Shown: piece by piece, positions 10,704-21,603 of the stretch
Layout of the letters: every line of letters starts with the position of its first letter
Numbering within the stretch: position 1 is the stretch's first letter
Assembly: GCA_014529385.2 (NCBI GenBank)
Contig: CM043969.1
Span: forward strand, 30,150,946 to 30,214,945
DNA from: Adiantum capillus-veneris
Lineage: Eukaryota; Streptophyta; Polypodiopsida; Polypodiales; Pteridaceae
DNA: 64,000 bases
Direction: 5' to 3'
Program-made: the position numbers and the translations under genes
The notes under the pieces: model-generated
What the model saw: the letters and a program-made list of their open reading frames with translations, nothing else
The model's database searches: none
What the model was told of the DNA's origin: nothing

Positions 10704-11600
10704 CTAATGCTCGAAGTCTCGTCGCAATCGACGTGCAAGATGCATATCTTTTGGCTGTATTGTCACTCGCTTTGCATGTATGGCGCATAGGTTGGTATCT
10801 TCCAACACCGAAATGATGTGGGCCTCTGCAGCTTCTTGAATAGCCTCTAGCGCTATTGCTTGCATTCTATACTGATTTCCATAGCTTTGAAGCACCTCCT
10901 TCACAGTGCGAGCAAAAGGGGCGCGTCGAATCAAAAGCTCCGTCGTCTTCTGGTAGTGGCGGATTTCTGCAGATGCCCTTGCTATTTTTCGACGCCGCTG
11001 CGGTTGGCTTGGGGGCACTTGCACATTTGCTGGCGGGCAGCGTTTAGGATTCTTGAAAAACTTAGACTTGCACCTGTTTACATGCTTAGGGGCTGGTTCT
11101 GCAGCCTCTTCTGATTCTTCCTCTTCCCTTGGCTGCCGATCTCGTCGTGTGCGGAGAGCTCCCTGGCGTCCATGCAATGTCTTCCCCCCAACGGCCACCC
11201 GATGTGTGCGCGGTATTTTTTCTCGCATCCATGGTGGTTCACTCTCTGATTCAGTGTCTGTATGGACCACCCGAGTCCTGGATGGTCCTGCTTGTGATTG
11301 GTGGCGCGACGGCTGCTCCCTATCGGACTCTGTTCTTTGTTGGCCCTCTTCTTCTCTCCAGCGCTGGGCACGTTGCTTCATTCTCCTTCTAGGTGTTATA
11401 TCTTGAGGAGGTGGAGATTCAACACTCCTCGATGACTCTCGTGTCCTACCACCATGCCCACTACCAGATGAGTTCCTAGAACGGCCAGGCGTTCGTGGCT
11501 GTTTTCTTGTGCCTTTAAGCCATGACGGCTTCTCACATCCTTGGAGGGTTTTTTTGTTGGCAAGCGGATGCTCTTTCGCGGTTTGTTTGGTGCGCACCAT
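10704..11600 (-). CDS. Giant-tailed histone H3-like protein, 298 aa
   Basis: A single intact exon. The ATG at 11600 is followed by [10 protein letters not shown], close to the canonical H3 N-terminus: Arg2, Lys4 and Gln5 are kept, while Lys9-Ser10 are replaced by Glu-His. Residues about 211-298 form a full histone fold: [14 protein letters not shown] (alpha-N), PFARTVKEV (alpha-1), [19 protein letters not shown] (alpha-2), [19 protein letters not shown] (loop 2 and alpha-3). Loop 1 aligns to canonical H3 without the extra residue usual in CenH3. Between them lie about 195 extra residues, basic with Ser/Arg/Pro-rich stretches and an acidic patch ([11 protein letters not shown], about 158-168). 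Canonical H3 is about 136 aa. The gene lies 138 bp downstream of a transposase-like gene in the same direction. It keeps its frame where its neighbours are broken. It could be a transposon-captured H3 acting in chromatin; function is inference. Confidence 0.9.
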   Translation of the reverse strand: MVRTKQTAKEHPLANKKTLQGCEKPSWLKGTRKQPRTPGRSRNSSGSGHGGRTRESSRSVESPPPQDITPRRRMKQRAQRWREEEGQQRTESDREQPSRHQSQAGPSRTRVVHTDTESESEPPWMREKIPRTHRVAVGGKTLHGRQGALRTRRDRQPREEEESEEAAEPAPKHVNRCKSKFFKNPKRCPPANVQVPPSQPQRRRKIARASAEIRHYQKTTELLIRRAPFARTVKEVLQSYGNQYRMQAIALEAIQEAAEAHIISVLEDTNLCAIHAKRVTIQPKDMHLARRLRRDFEH

Positions 11601-11738
11601 TTTGTTGGTAAGAGCTCACCTGTTCTTAATAAATGAGTGGTTTATGAGAGCATGCAATATTTATAAGGGCCCATTTAAAAAGGGACCTGTTCACACTATT
11701 TTTTTTTAAACATTATTATTTTTTAAATAAACATATCG

Positions 11739-14601
11739 CTAAGATTTGGACCTTGCGTTCACGTTTAGTGACTCGTGCAGTATCCACTTTGATCCTTGTC
11801 GCACTCTGCATCGCCGCCATGCAGCATGCTTGGTGGGACCTTGCGACATTTGCCACTTGTTGATATGCTCTTGACGACTCCATTTTCGCACTTCAATAGC
11901 AATCTTGGATTGTTGTACATGCTCCATTGTGATCTTACGAGCAAATGTTGTGCGAAAAAACCAATTGAACATCTCCTCCAAATAATTGATTGCACCATTC
12001 CACCACCATGTCGAGTATTTTTGAAGTACACTCCCCTTGCTCGATAATGGGACTACTCCATGCCTTGAGTGCTAAAAATTTCAAGCGATCCATACTTGTG
12101 CATAAAAAATGCACCATGCGCAAACAAGATATGTTGTTTGCATGAGTAAACGATCCACATTATTAAATAAAAACAATCCCTTGTAATGAATACACCATGT
12201 AAAATGACTTACCATGTAATGTGTGATGTTATTTTCACCCCAAGAAAGGGTGAAGACCTTGGTAAAATCCGCCAAGGCTTCTTGAAATGATTGGCGTTGT
12301 TCTTCTGTTGTGCTGTTAAGGCCCATAAGCTTGACCATTTTATCAAAATGTACCCAAACTTGCTTGCTCTTGTTTGCAAGCTCGCCATTTGAATCATTGT
12401 CGGTAGTAGCTTTGCATAACTCCTTCCAAAGCTCCAAAAGGTTACCTGCCTGTTGGTTGGAGCTGTTTTGAGCATCATATCGACTTGGCTTTCCTTGGGA
12501 AACTTTCTTCAAAAAGTGTCTAGCTTTTTGTCCACTCATTGACACTTGTTGATCAATTTCATGGGCCTCCCCTGTGTTCTTTGCAGCAACGATAGACACA
12601 TTTCCACCGTGACAGCCAACGGAATTCAAGAGTACCTCCACTCTTTCGATCACTTCCTGGGACTTTTCCAACGGTTTCATTGTGAAGGCATAGTCAATGT
12701 GGAGCTTCAATAACCTATCAAAAATGCGCATGAATGCGTGTAATGTACAAAAATGTACATTCGATAGAGAAAATTGAAAGATTGGATTCCAAGCGTGGTC
12801 CTTTTGATCACGGTCTGGGGCATTGAGCATGGGACATCTCAGAATAGACGCTTCCCATTCTCTACCTTCATCTTCGACATCACGACAATCTTACCCTTGT
12901 TCTCCATGCCCTTGCCATGGAAGCATGGAACCGGCCTTTGCAGTGCTCTTATGTGATTTTTTTCCATTAGGTTTGTACCCTCGAGTGCAAAATGGACAAG
13001 GCATGAGAGAAGAAGCCCCTTGTTTGCAGCCAAGCAAACACCTTATGGTCTTCAAATCCCCACCTAAGTGCCACTCCACATCATAACTACCAAAACCCTC
13101 AATCTCCAACTTTTGACCTGCAATTTGGGAGTGTATTACTTCTGTGATCCATGGAGTTCTCTCAAAAATCCATGAAAGTACTCCATTGGTCTCTTTGGGC
13201 ACCTCAATAGCACCCAACCACCAAATGTCTTTCTCTGATTGCACGCTAAAAGATGGAGTGGGAGATGGCTCGATTGAATCCCTTCCCTTGGTTTGAAGAA
13301 GGGCCTCGTTCATTAGAGTGACACTTAGCCTCTCTAACCTTCGGCCTTTCACTATTTGACACTCATCGAGTTTCAGCACAAAAGAGACTTTTGTGCCAAG
13401 CACTACAAAATAAATAGTGCTAAGACCTTAAACTTCAGAGTCTATGATAAGAATAATACCAAAGAAAAAAGTAAAGTGTGTCACCTTCTTCAGGTAACTC
13501 GTAAAATCTAAGCATGGCTTCTTGAATCCTTCTAAGATCCACGAAAATATTGTTCCACATTGTGTAAGGAAAGCCCTTCTCCAAAGGTCTTATGGATTGT
13601 TTCTTACCTTTTCCCCTTGTCTTTGTTGCGCACGAAGCATAAAGGGAAGTTGGCATTGTGTCCTCAATGTGTAGGTATGTCCCAATGCGGGAGAACACAT
13701 CTTTGTTTGTGGCCTTCTTTCCAAGCTTGACCTTGTGAGGAACGGGAAATAGGTTTTCCACAATGCCATGTTCTTTGAGGGCATCCTTTAGGAGTTGGAA
13801 ACTAGCCTGATAGGCTTTGGTGCTGATTCCAGCTTCATCACAAGCTTGTTGAACGTCATCATCACTAACCACATTTCTTAATTTACGCATAAGGTCCTTG
13901 GTGACTGCATCCTTAATGTGCTTACCTCTAGGTGATTGTAAGATAGAAATCACGTCCTGGGTATTGAGACAACTAGTGAGAAGGTTGACTCGATCATCTT
14001 GGATTGTTCCACCGCATGCCTCCTGGATGAACTTTCTAGCAACAAAAAAAAATAAATGTTAGAAAATAGTGTGAAGTAAGAATGCATCATTTTTGCGTTC
14101 CCTTGCACCAAGGGGTGTTTCTTTCAAGTATGTGATGGTGTTGGTAAGCTTCTGGATGTGGAACTCCTTTTCTTGCATTTGTTGTTCAAGAGTTTTAACT
14201 ACCCTCTCTGAAGAGGCAACACTCTCTTGTAATGCCGTCGTCTTGAGGTGAAGATCTTGACATTCGTGCATCCACATATGCAAAGAAGCACCTACACCCA
14301 TACACAACCGCTTGCAATAGCTTAACAAACCTGCTTCTCCCCTCCCAAGAAATTGAAGAAATGTGGAAAGGCTATTAAACAGTGGATGGAATCGGCTTAT
14401 AGGATCGTAAGGGTACAAATGGCCATCCACCCAAATGTCAACATTGGTCTTACAAGCGGTGTGACGTTCCTGTGATGACCTTTGATCACCTTCACTAGTG
14501 GTCTTCGGTGCAAATTTCGTGGGTAAGCGAATATGTATGCTTTTGGTGTGCGGAGTACGTGGTGGTGGAAGAAGACCATTTGTGATGTCCGTGAGCACCA
14601 T
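11739..14601 (-). pseudogene. Multi-exon transposase-like gene with GGDLK/PCPFC signature, decayed
   Basis: The start is probably ATG 14601 (MVLTDITNGLLPPPRTP); the Pro-rich frame upstream reads a pyrimidine-rich leader. Block A runs to about 14,100 and ends in a coiled-coil-like region (VASSERVVKTLEQQMQEKE). Block B (about 14045-13490) follows an intron. Block C/D (13403 to about 12210) carries GGDLKTIRCLLG (13050-13064 for GGDLK), PCPFC (about 12,990) and further Cys; a TAA interrupts it near 12,890. ITHYM at about 12,215 is followed by a GTAAGT donor. The last block resumes with FFMHKYGSLEIFSTQGME (about 12,110-12,055), then TAG. An Asp in GGDLK, a Cys cluster, THYMH and QGxE are arranged like metazoan-type repeat proteins of unknown class; the Asp and Glu would suit a DDE core. 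The exact superfamily is not known to me. Confidence 0.5.
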
Positions 14602-14638
14602 GGAAGCTGTTGCGTGAGGAAGCAAATGATGAAAAGAT

Positions 14639-14791
14639 AGAGGGGGAAGGGTAGAGAGGTTGAGGAAGGTGGGAGGAGAGAAGGAGGGAGGGGGGGGAGG
14701 GAGAGATTGGGGAGGAGGAGGAAGGTAGGGACAGGGAGGGAGAGGAGAGGGAGAGAGAGAGAGGAGGGAGGAGGGAGGAGGAGGAGAGAAC
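14639..14791 (+). repeat. Polypurine (GA-rich) tract
   Basis: About 150 bp of almost pure purine on the + strand, with G runs. On the - strand it is the pyrimidine-rich leader just upstream of the transposase-like gene start at 14601. CT-rich leaders are common near plant transcription starts. The tract could also form triplex DNA. The Pro/Ser-rich protein it seems to encode is probably an artefact. Confidence 0.85.
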
Positions 14792-14799
14792 AAAATGTT

Positions 14800-16770
14800 T
14801 ATTACTTTTTGGGGGAATAGAGTTTTGAAAAAATGGACTTTCTAAGCTTGTGGGTTAAAAAATGGGTCAAAAAATGATTTTTGGATATGTATATATGTTG
14901 GGAGGGAGTTTTAAGTTAGAAACAAGTAAAAATGATTTTTTTTTTAAAAAGTCAAATTTTGTCTCTTTGTGACCCACGTTTTTGCTGATGTGGACACACC
15001 CGTATGCTTCCTTCACTTTAAAAAAAGCTAGAGAGAGAAAGTAACCATTTAGGTCCACATCCTACATTTGTCTAAAAAAAAGGCTAGAAAAGCCTAGTCA
15101 AAACTCCCTTCTTCAATGCCCTTGCCCCCTAAACCCCACACAACATTAGCCTTAATCCCTAAAAATTAGGATTCCTTACAAGGCCCATGCAAGGTTCATA
15201 TTTCTCCTAATGAGATTGGCTTATAATCGTTGTATATATCTTGGCTATATGCACAAGGTATAGCCATCATAGATGACTCTTTTTGTGGTAGCAATTAGGC
15301 ATGGCCTAGCTATCCAAATACTACTAATTCATGAGATTACATGAATGAACTAAGAGAGTCTCTATTGGCAAATTGACATGAATGGACGTCCATCTGGTTG
15401 AGCACCTAGTCGGACACCACATTTGTACGTTATTATTTTTCCAAGATAATCTAGCTACATTGTGTGTAAATCGTGATTCCAACGTAGTAGATCAATTCCC
15501 TAAGTTGTAATTTTATCATGATATGTGTAAAAGCCCACATGAGCCTATCATTGGCCATTTAGAAAGCCCTAGGTATAAAATTCAATATCCTTAAAGTGAA
15601 AGGAGTTTTATCTTTTAAGAAAGAAGGAACTCTATTTTACACACGCTCAAGTGACTTCTCAACTCAGATTTGTAATCAACATAACTAATGATTGGATAAT
15701 TTTATTTTGATTTTGAAACTTGCATTGTGTTCCTCTTTTCATGCTCTTTTATTCAAGTGTAAGCATTGTTAGTTTCTTTTAGGTTTGTGAGTACTCATTA
15801 GTGAGCCTAATCTTCAGATTTGAGTGCTTAAAATCACTATTTTTTAATGTTTTGACCATAGGAGAGTGTTCCTAGACCATAGGGAAACCTTTTTGGATAG
15901 TTTTATTGTAGTTTTTAGGACCTTAATCATGAGGGATTGTAATTTTAGTACCATATCATATTGCAAAGAGACTTGGTAGGATAGAGCCCCTAGATCTCTT
16001 AGACCTCCTCCTAAAGTTTTGTTGCATTTTAACTTCGTTTGAGTGTCAAAATGGGATGACCTACCTAGAGCGGTGAGAAAAGACATAGGAAAGTTTTCCA
16101 ATCATTGAGTGGTGATTTTCTTGTTGAGTTGGTGTGTTTGCTTCATAGGTTCACTTCTTGAGATTGAAAACCTCAAAGAGTTTTTGTGTCCCATTCGAGT
16201 CACTTCCCTGAGTAGTGATAATAGCTATGCTACATATGTTCATTGCGACGACCTACTAACATCAACGTCGTTGATTGGGAATGATCCTTAGATGGTGAGT
16301 GACTTGAGAGTATTTAGAGCGTCCTTTTTTGAAGATTTGTCTTTCAATTTTATTTACATATTACCAGTTAGGTAGCTAGTTGCGAGGTTTATTGCTTCGT
16401 AGAGACTAGAGGTCAGGGACTTGCTAGATCTACTCTTGAGTGATTTGGAAGTTGTGAGTGAGATACTAAAGCATTTTTTTTTTCATTTTCTAGATGATTT
16501 GAAAGTATTGTTTCATCATCCATTTTTCTTTCACTTTTGTACTATTTTTCTTGTTTTTCTTCTGAGTTTCATTTCGATACTTAGGAATAGGGTAGCTAGA
16601 AACTACCACGATCAATGAAAGATTAGGGAAGAAAATGCAAAAACTATATTTTAGTAAGAGAGACCATAAAATCTGAAAACTTGAAAAGATTATTTAAACT
16701 CAAAAATAAGTGTAAAAAGGGGATAACCAAACCACAGAGAGCTGATCTGGAAAGTATTTGGCAATTTGTT
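14800..16770. other. No recognisable gene; AT-rich
   Basis: AT-rich DNA with scattered stops in all frames and poly(A)/poly(T) runs. It could be untranslated 3' sequence of the Tat-like gypsy element whose integrase lies at 21.6-23.6 kb, or unrelated DNA between elements. I found no boundary. Confidence 0.4.
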
Positions 16771-16779
16771 GTAGGAGCA

Positions 16780-18770
16780 TGGATCGTGATCGATCGCGAT
16801 CCATGTCCCCCTGTGACTGTTTGAGCAGAAACTGGTACCATTGGGCCTAGTGTGGTTTCAGATCACTCAATATACACTTTTGGTGAGAAATTGACACTAG
16901 GGGAAAAGGCACAAAAAACTTGGGAAGTGATCAAAAATTGGGTTTTTAAACTTTTTGAGATCCAAATCCAAAAATAAGTGAAAATTTGACATTCATAGAG
17001 TGCAAACATACAACTGACCAAATTTCATGCTCATATGTGGTTAAACATGGATCAAGAATCATGTACCTTTTCATCATTTTGAAGTGATATTTGACTAGTA
17101 GATTGGCGGTACCATTTGGAACAACTTTCCCAAAGGGCACATTAGCAAAAAAATGAAAAAAGTTGGTCAAAATAGCCAAACATCATAAAGTAGTAAAGAA
17201 CCATAGGGAAAACAAAAAATATATATTTTGACTGAAAGAAAGTTTTCCAAATCCCAAATAAGTGGTCAACTAGTCTACTGACACTACAAGTAATGAGCAC
17301 ACCAAATTCCTAGAGAGGTCTCTAAAGTGTATGAAACATAGCACGTGCATTCAACAAAGGGAATTTTATATTGTTGTGAACTTATAGAAACATGCGCACG
17401 TAAGGTCTATATGGAGTACTTTTAACCCATTTTCATAGACCCACGCGATATAAGAAAATTTTACATAGTGAACGTCCCAAGGCCAAATTTGGTGTCTAGA
17501 TCTGATGGAACATGGATTGCCATCCATGTACTTCATCAAGATTTTTTAATGAGATTTGAGCAATAGATAGCTCACACAGTGAAAAACACTTTTCCCAAAA
17601 GAAGCATTGCCAAAAAAGTGGTCAAAAGAGCAGAAAACAAAGATTGTACTATCATAGCAAGCTGAAGATTTCACTTTTGGCTGAGCAAAACTGATTCAAA
17701 TTCAAAAAAGAAATGGGGGATAGACTAAAACAACATAGTCTATCATCTCACCAAATCCCATGTCCAGAGTTGACCAAACATGGATCATGATCCATTTACC
17801 TTATGTGAATTTTTGGACAAAAATTATACCAGCATATAGCAGAGACCATTTTGGACAAAACATCCAAAAGGAGGGGTGCCAAAAAAGTCCAGAAAGAGGG
17901 TCAAAAGGCCAACAATACTTCAAGACCAAAGAGCACAAAACAGACCTAGGGATTGACTTTTGATTGACCTAATCAAGTCCAAACCACACAAAAACCATAT
18001 TGTTAGCATTAGGGAGCCAAGGACAAGATGTGTGCCAAGTTTCAATGCATTTTGACACAAGGGTTCATGGATAGCAATCAATGTCCCCTTGTCACAAATT
18101 GAGACCAAACTTGTATCATAGCTAGAGGAGGTCATAAGGAGTCTAGTGGTCTTTTCATAACTGAATTTGGATATCAAAATCCAAGTCAAAATCCCTAAAT
18201 TGCCCAAGCACTATAAGAGATGCAATAATTGTCCTAATTTTGAATCCAAAGGTCCAAATCTAAAAAAAATTAATATCATAGTATGTACTAGTTAGGCTGA
18301 TCCTGATGGTACCATGAAAAATCAATTTGTCCTCCAAACATGGATCAAAATCCATGTACCCATGGTGATAGCTTGACCTAAAACTCTCCAAATCAGTAGT
18401 GCACACATAAGGACCCATATCCCCACGCCTAGTTTTGAAAAAACTGAACACGTTTGGGCCAAAAGACATCAGAGAAGGTGACAAATTGAAAACCACAGGG
18501 CAAACCTAGTGTTGGGAATTTGACCTAGCAAAACAAGTCTAAATTCAAAAAGGTTTGAGATTTAGCTCGTGGACATAGTGAGTAACAAGCTTCCAAGAGA
18601 TCAAGACCACATGTGGTTGAACATGGATTGCGATCCGTGTCACCCAACCTGAGAATTTGATGAAAATTGGCCCAAGTCTGCATATAACCTTGTCTAGCCA
18701 TCGTCAAAATTTCAAGTCAAAATTTGATAGGGGGTCATGGATCACAATCGGTGTACCTCTTCATAATGGG
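16780..18770. repeat. Diverged tandem repeat, about 270-bp period, with palindromic ACATGGAT-ATCCATGT core
   Basis: A short imperfect palindrome (ACATGGATNNNNATCCATGT type) recurs near 16,788, 17,046, 17,510, 17,778, 18,065, 18,338, 18,623 and 18,737. Most spacings are 258-287 bp, one is about 460 and one about 115. It is usually followed by TAC or TCCC. Other shared words (TTTTGACCTAGC-like, CCAAAT-rich) lie between. Tat-lineage gypsy elements often carry tandem repeats between integrase and 3' LTR, and this array lies in that position relative to the minus-strand integrase; that link is inference. Confidence 0.65.
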
Positions 18771-20169
18771 GGCATCTGACTTGATAAGCTTATAGACATA
18801 CTTGAGTACATCTCAAATCTCAAGTATAAGCTAAAAATAGCTTTTGGAGGCGAGGGTACAAGCCAAAGTTCCTATGTCACAGTCTTGAGACTATTTTGAG
18901 TGTTGTTTCAAGTGAAGTCCACTTTTGATACACAACTCCAAATTGAGTGAGGTATAGCCACGAAGAAACATTGAAATAAATAGGGCCCAAAGCCTAAATT
19001 TTAGAGCTAACCTTTTTTAGGTCTCCTAATTTCAAACTTTAAGGGTAACTAGTCTCTAGAGACCAAAGGGTGACAATTTAAGACGTGATGTTGGAGAGGG
19101 GGAATGAGGGAACACACCCGGCACAACAAAAAAGGCCTCTCTATATCTCAGGGTATCCACAACACCCCTATCATCTCCGAAAACACCTTCAAAAACACTC
19201 TTTACACTAACAGACCATTGCCTGCTCCTTTTCCAATGCTTACACAGTCCACAAGTCCACCACATAACACACACTTGCTTCCAAGGTCGGTTTCCACCCT
19301 TGTGCACATATACAACTGCTCAATATCACTCTCTCACACAAAACGCCATCAGTCCGAGGAGGCACACACTTCCACACTACTGGCACCGCGGGGAAACACG
19401 AGAGAAGGAGAAAGACAAGGGGGAAAGGGGAAATGACAGTAAAATTGGACAACAATGGCTTGATTATGCTTCAAAAGGCATATACAGAGCTTGCCATGCC
19501 ATCACCATGGCCATTTTCAGGAAAAATTACAAAGGGATTTGACAGGCACCCTCTTCTGTCAGAGAGCTCCACTTTGTAGGCTTCAAATGAAACAAAAAAA
19601 GTGTCCCCATTTCATTTAAAGAATGGATTTTATAGTGGGGGTTCTTCAACTTTGGAAACTGATTTTGAATTGGCCCATCTAGCACCTTAATTTGGAAACT
19701 TTGGAAGGATGGAGCCGCCTCATTTTTATCTACACTCCTTGGCTTGTGCTCTTGAAGGGGGGGCGTGCACTAGCGATGTCGCTAGTGCCCCTTGGCATTT
19801 TTTATATTTCATTGAATTTTTCTTTTTTTCACCCTTTGGACTACCTTTGAATCCTCTCTCTGATTATCTTTGTCTGGCCCCTTGCTTGATCCATTCTCTC
19901 CTAGCCTTCTCTCTCCTTACTTTCCCTCTTGGTCTCGGCCTTTAGGTGGCCCTCTGCTTTTCTCGGCCATCTCCTTCGACTGCTCCCTTCTACCCTTTGC
20001 TCACATGGTGGCCCTTGAACTCTCTCTCTCTCTCTCCCTCGTTTCATGGGATACCTCCCCTTGCATTTGACATGTGGAGCCCGATTTCTCCGCCCGGCCA
20101 CACTCTCCCTCTCTCTCTCTCTATTCTCACGTGGGATGAACCCTTACCCTCCCACTAGCAATATTTCTA
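18771..20169. other. No recognisable gene; pyrimidine-rich patches
   Basis: Contains CT-rich microsatellite patches (about 19,850-20,120) and short open frames without family resemblance. Probably part of the 3' region or LTR of the interrupted gypsy element. Confidence 0.35.
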
Positions 20170-20170
20170 G

Positions 20171-20215
20171 TGGGTGGGTGGGGGGAGGGGGGGGGCGGGG
20201 GGGGGGGGGGTCGGG
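20171..20215 (+). repeat. Long G run, potential G-quadruplex
   Basis: About 45 bases made almost only of G, with runs of 3 to 15 G separated by single T, A or C. It has far more than the four G-runs needed for a quadruplex. On the minus strand, the direction of the gypsy element, it is C-rich. Run length may be affected by assembly or polymerase slippage. Confidence 0.9.
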
Positions 20216-21603
20216 CTTCAACTTCATCTCAAAAGGGGGGCCACCTCTTGGGCACGGGAACCAGAGCGTTGCTGATGTGCCTGCCACATCACCCGACTAT
20301 GTGTTGACTATTGACCACACCTCCACGTGGGCGTGTGCCACTGGTGCCTCCTTTTGCCACCCAGAGCCTGCAAAAACTGCTCGATTTCGCTTCTCGTGCC
20401 GCTGTGGAGAGCCTCCACAGTGCGCCATAGCCCTCGCAAGTGAGGAGCTCCAACTCCCGCTTTCTCAATTGCTAACCTCATATGATGGTACCCTGTTGCC
20501 ATTATAGCATATGCTCCCAATGCATGCACCCACTTATGGGCTAGTTTAGTGCCACGTTGCAAGCTGCGGACGTCCCACCCTTGGTATTACTTCCATTTGC
20601 CCAAAAATAACTCCTCGTGGTGCCTTTTTTTAAAGTATTTCCCTGACTTGCCTGACAATTTGAGTCTTGAGCCACCAAGCTGTGCGGGATATCCACCATG
20701 TCTGCCCCAAGCCATGCAATCCTTGCCCCCTTTTGACTCCTCTAAGCTCATTATCACAAACCGTAAAAACCCGGGAAAATTATCCGTATCCTTCTCTCTA
20801 GCATATGCCGCCAATTCCAACTCATTGTATCTCACTGTACAAGCATCCAATTGAGAAACCGTCAATTTGTGCCATCCTCACATGATGTCCTCCACCTTCT
20901 AGAGCCTTGTCAAATCCAAAAAGATGCCAGATGATGCATCCTATTGATGTGGGCAAGTGGGCACGGACCAAGCCCCCGAGAAAACTTCAAATGGTCATAA
21001 CATGCTATCTAGAGCTTTGATTAGCAATACGAGAAGATAGACGTGCTCCATAATTTGAGTTCTACACATCTATCTGCTCACATTTTCCTAGGCCATATGT
21101 CCCTAGCTACCGTGTCTGTCGGGATCTGCTAAACCTTCTAACTTTGAACTTCAATACCTTGAGCATCGGGGCTTTGTTTGACGAGCCGTCTAGACCGACT
21201 TCTAGAGCACTTTTAACACTACAGTCGAGAGCACTTACTTGACACTTGGAGCACCTTTATGTTCTATTTCATCTAGAACATCATTTAGCCCTTTTGGCTT
21301 AAGAACACTGCAATAAGCATACATTTTTTGTACCCTTTGTCTGCCCAGTACCTTGATACCAGCTCTAGGCTTCTACACTATACCTGCCTCTAGACTTTGC
21401 CTAGCATAGATCACTTTCCAGCTCGTACCAACTTTGGTTGTACCATCATTGCCCAACCCCCTCGTCGAACATTTATGTTTGACCAAAAGCATATTTACAA
21501 AACTTTGGAAACTTGCACACCAAACTGACAACTGAAAGCACTTCCTATGTTTAGGCTATGTACAAAAAACTTCATCTCCTTTTACACACTACATACTTTA
21601 GGT
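20216..21603. other. Putative 3' LTR region of the interrupted Tat-like gypsy (minus orientation)
   Basis: It lies just beyond the integrase C-terminus of the minus-strand gypsy and after a purine tract (minus strand, about 21,612-21,625: AAGGGGGG then TGGGGAACACACC). That is the expected polypurine-tract/LTR junction, with the LTR beginning TG. The far end of the LTR cannot be fixed, because its partner LTR lies outside the window. Confidence 0.4.

Noticed and set aside
10704-11600. Calling the H3-like gene a centromeric H3 (CenH3)
   Set aside because: Loop 1 aligns to canonical H3 without an insertion and the [14 protein letters not shown] segment is canonical. Only the long tail would hint at CenH3.
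13403-13435. CACTAC...GTAGTG-like words as CACTA ends
   Set aside because: A single short match inside an intron of the minus-strand gene, with no partner at a suitable distance and no target duplication.
14603-14793. Pro-rich N-terminus upstream of 14601
   Set aside because: It is a translated pyrimidine-rich leader. MVLTDITNG at 14601 is a more natural start.
19056-20562. Several 60-150-codon ORFs in 19-20.6 kb
   Set aside because: Overlapping frames in CT-rich DNA without recognisable domains, probably in the gypsy 3' region.
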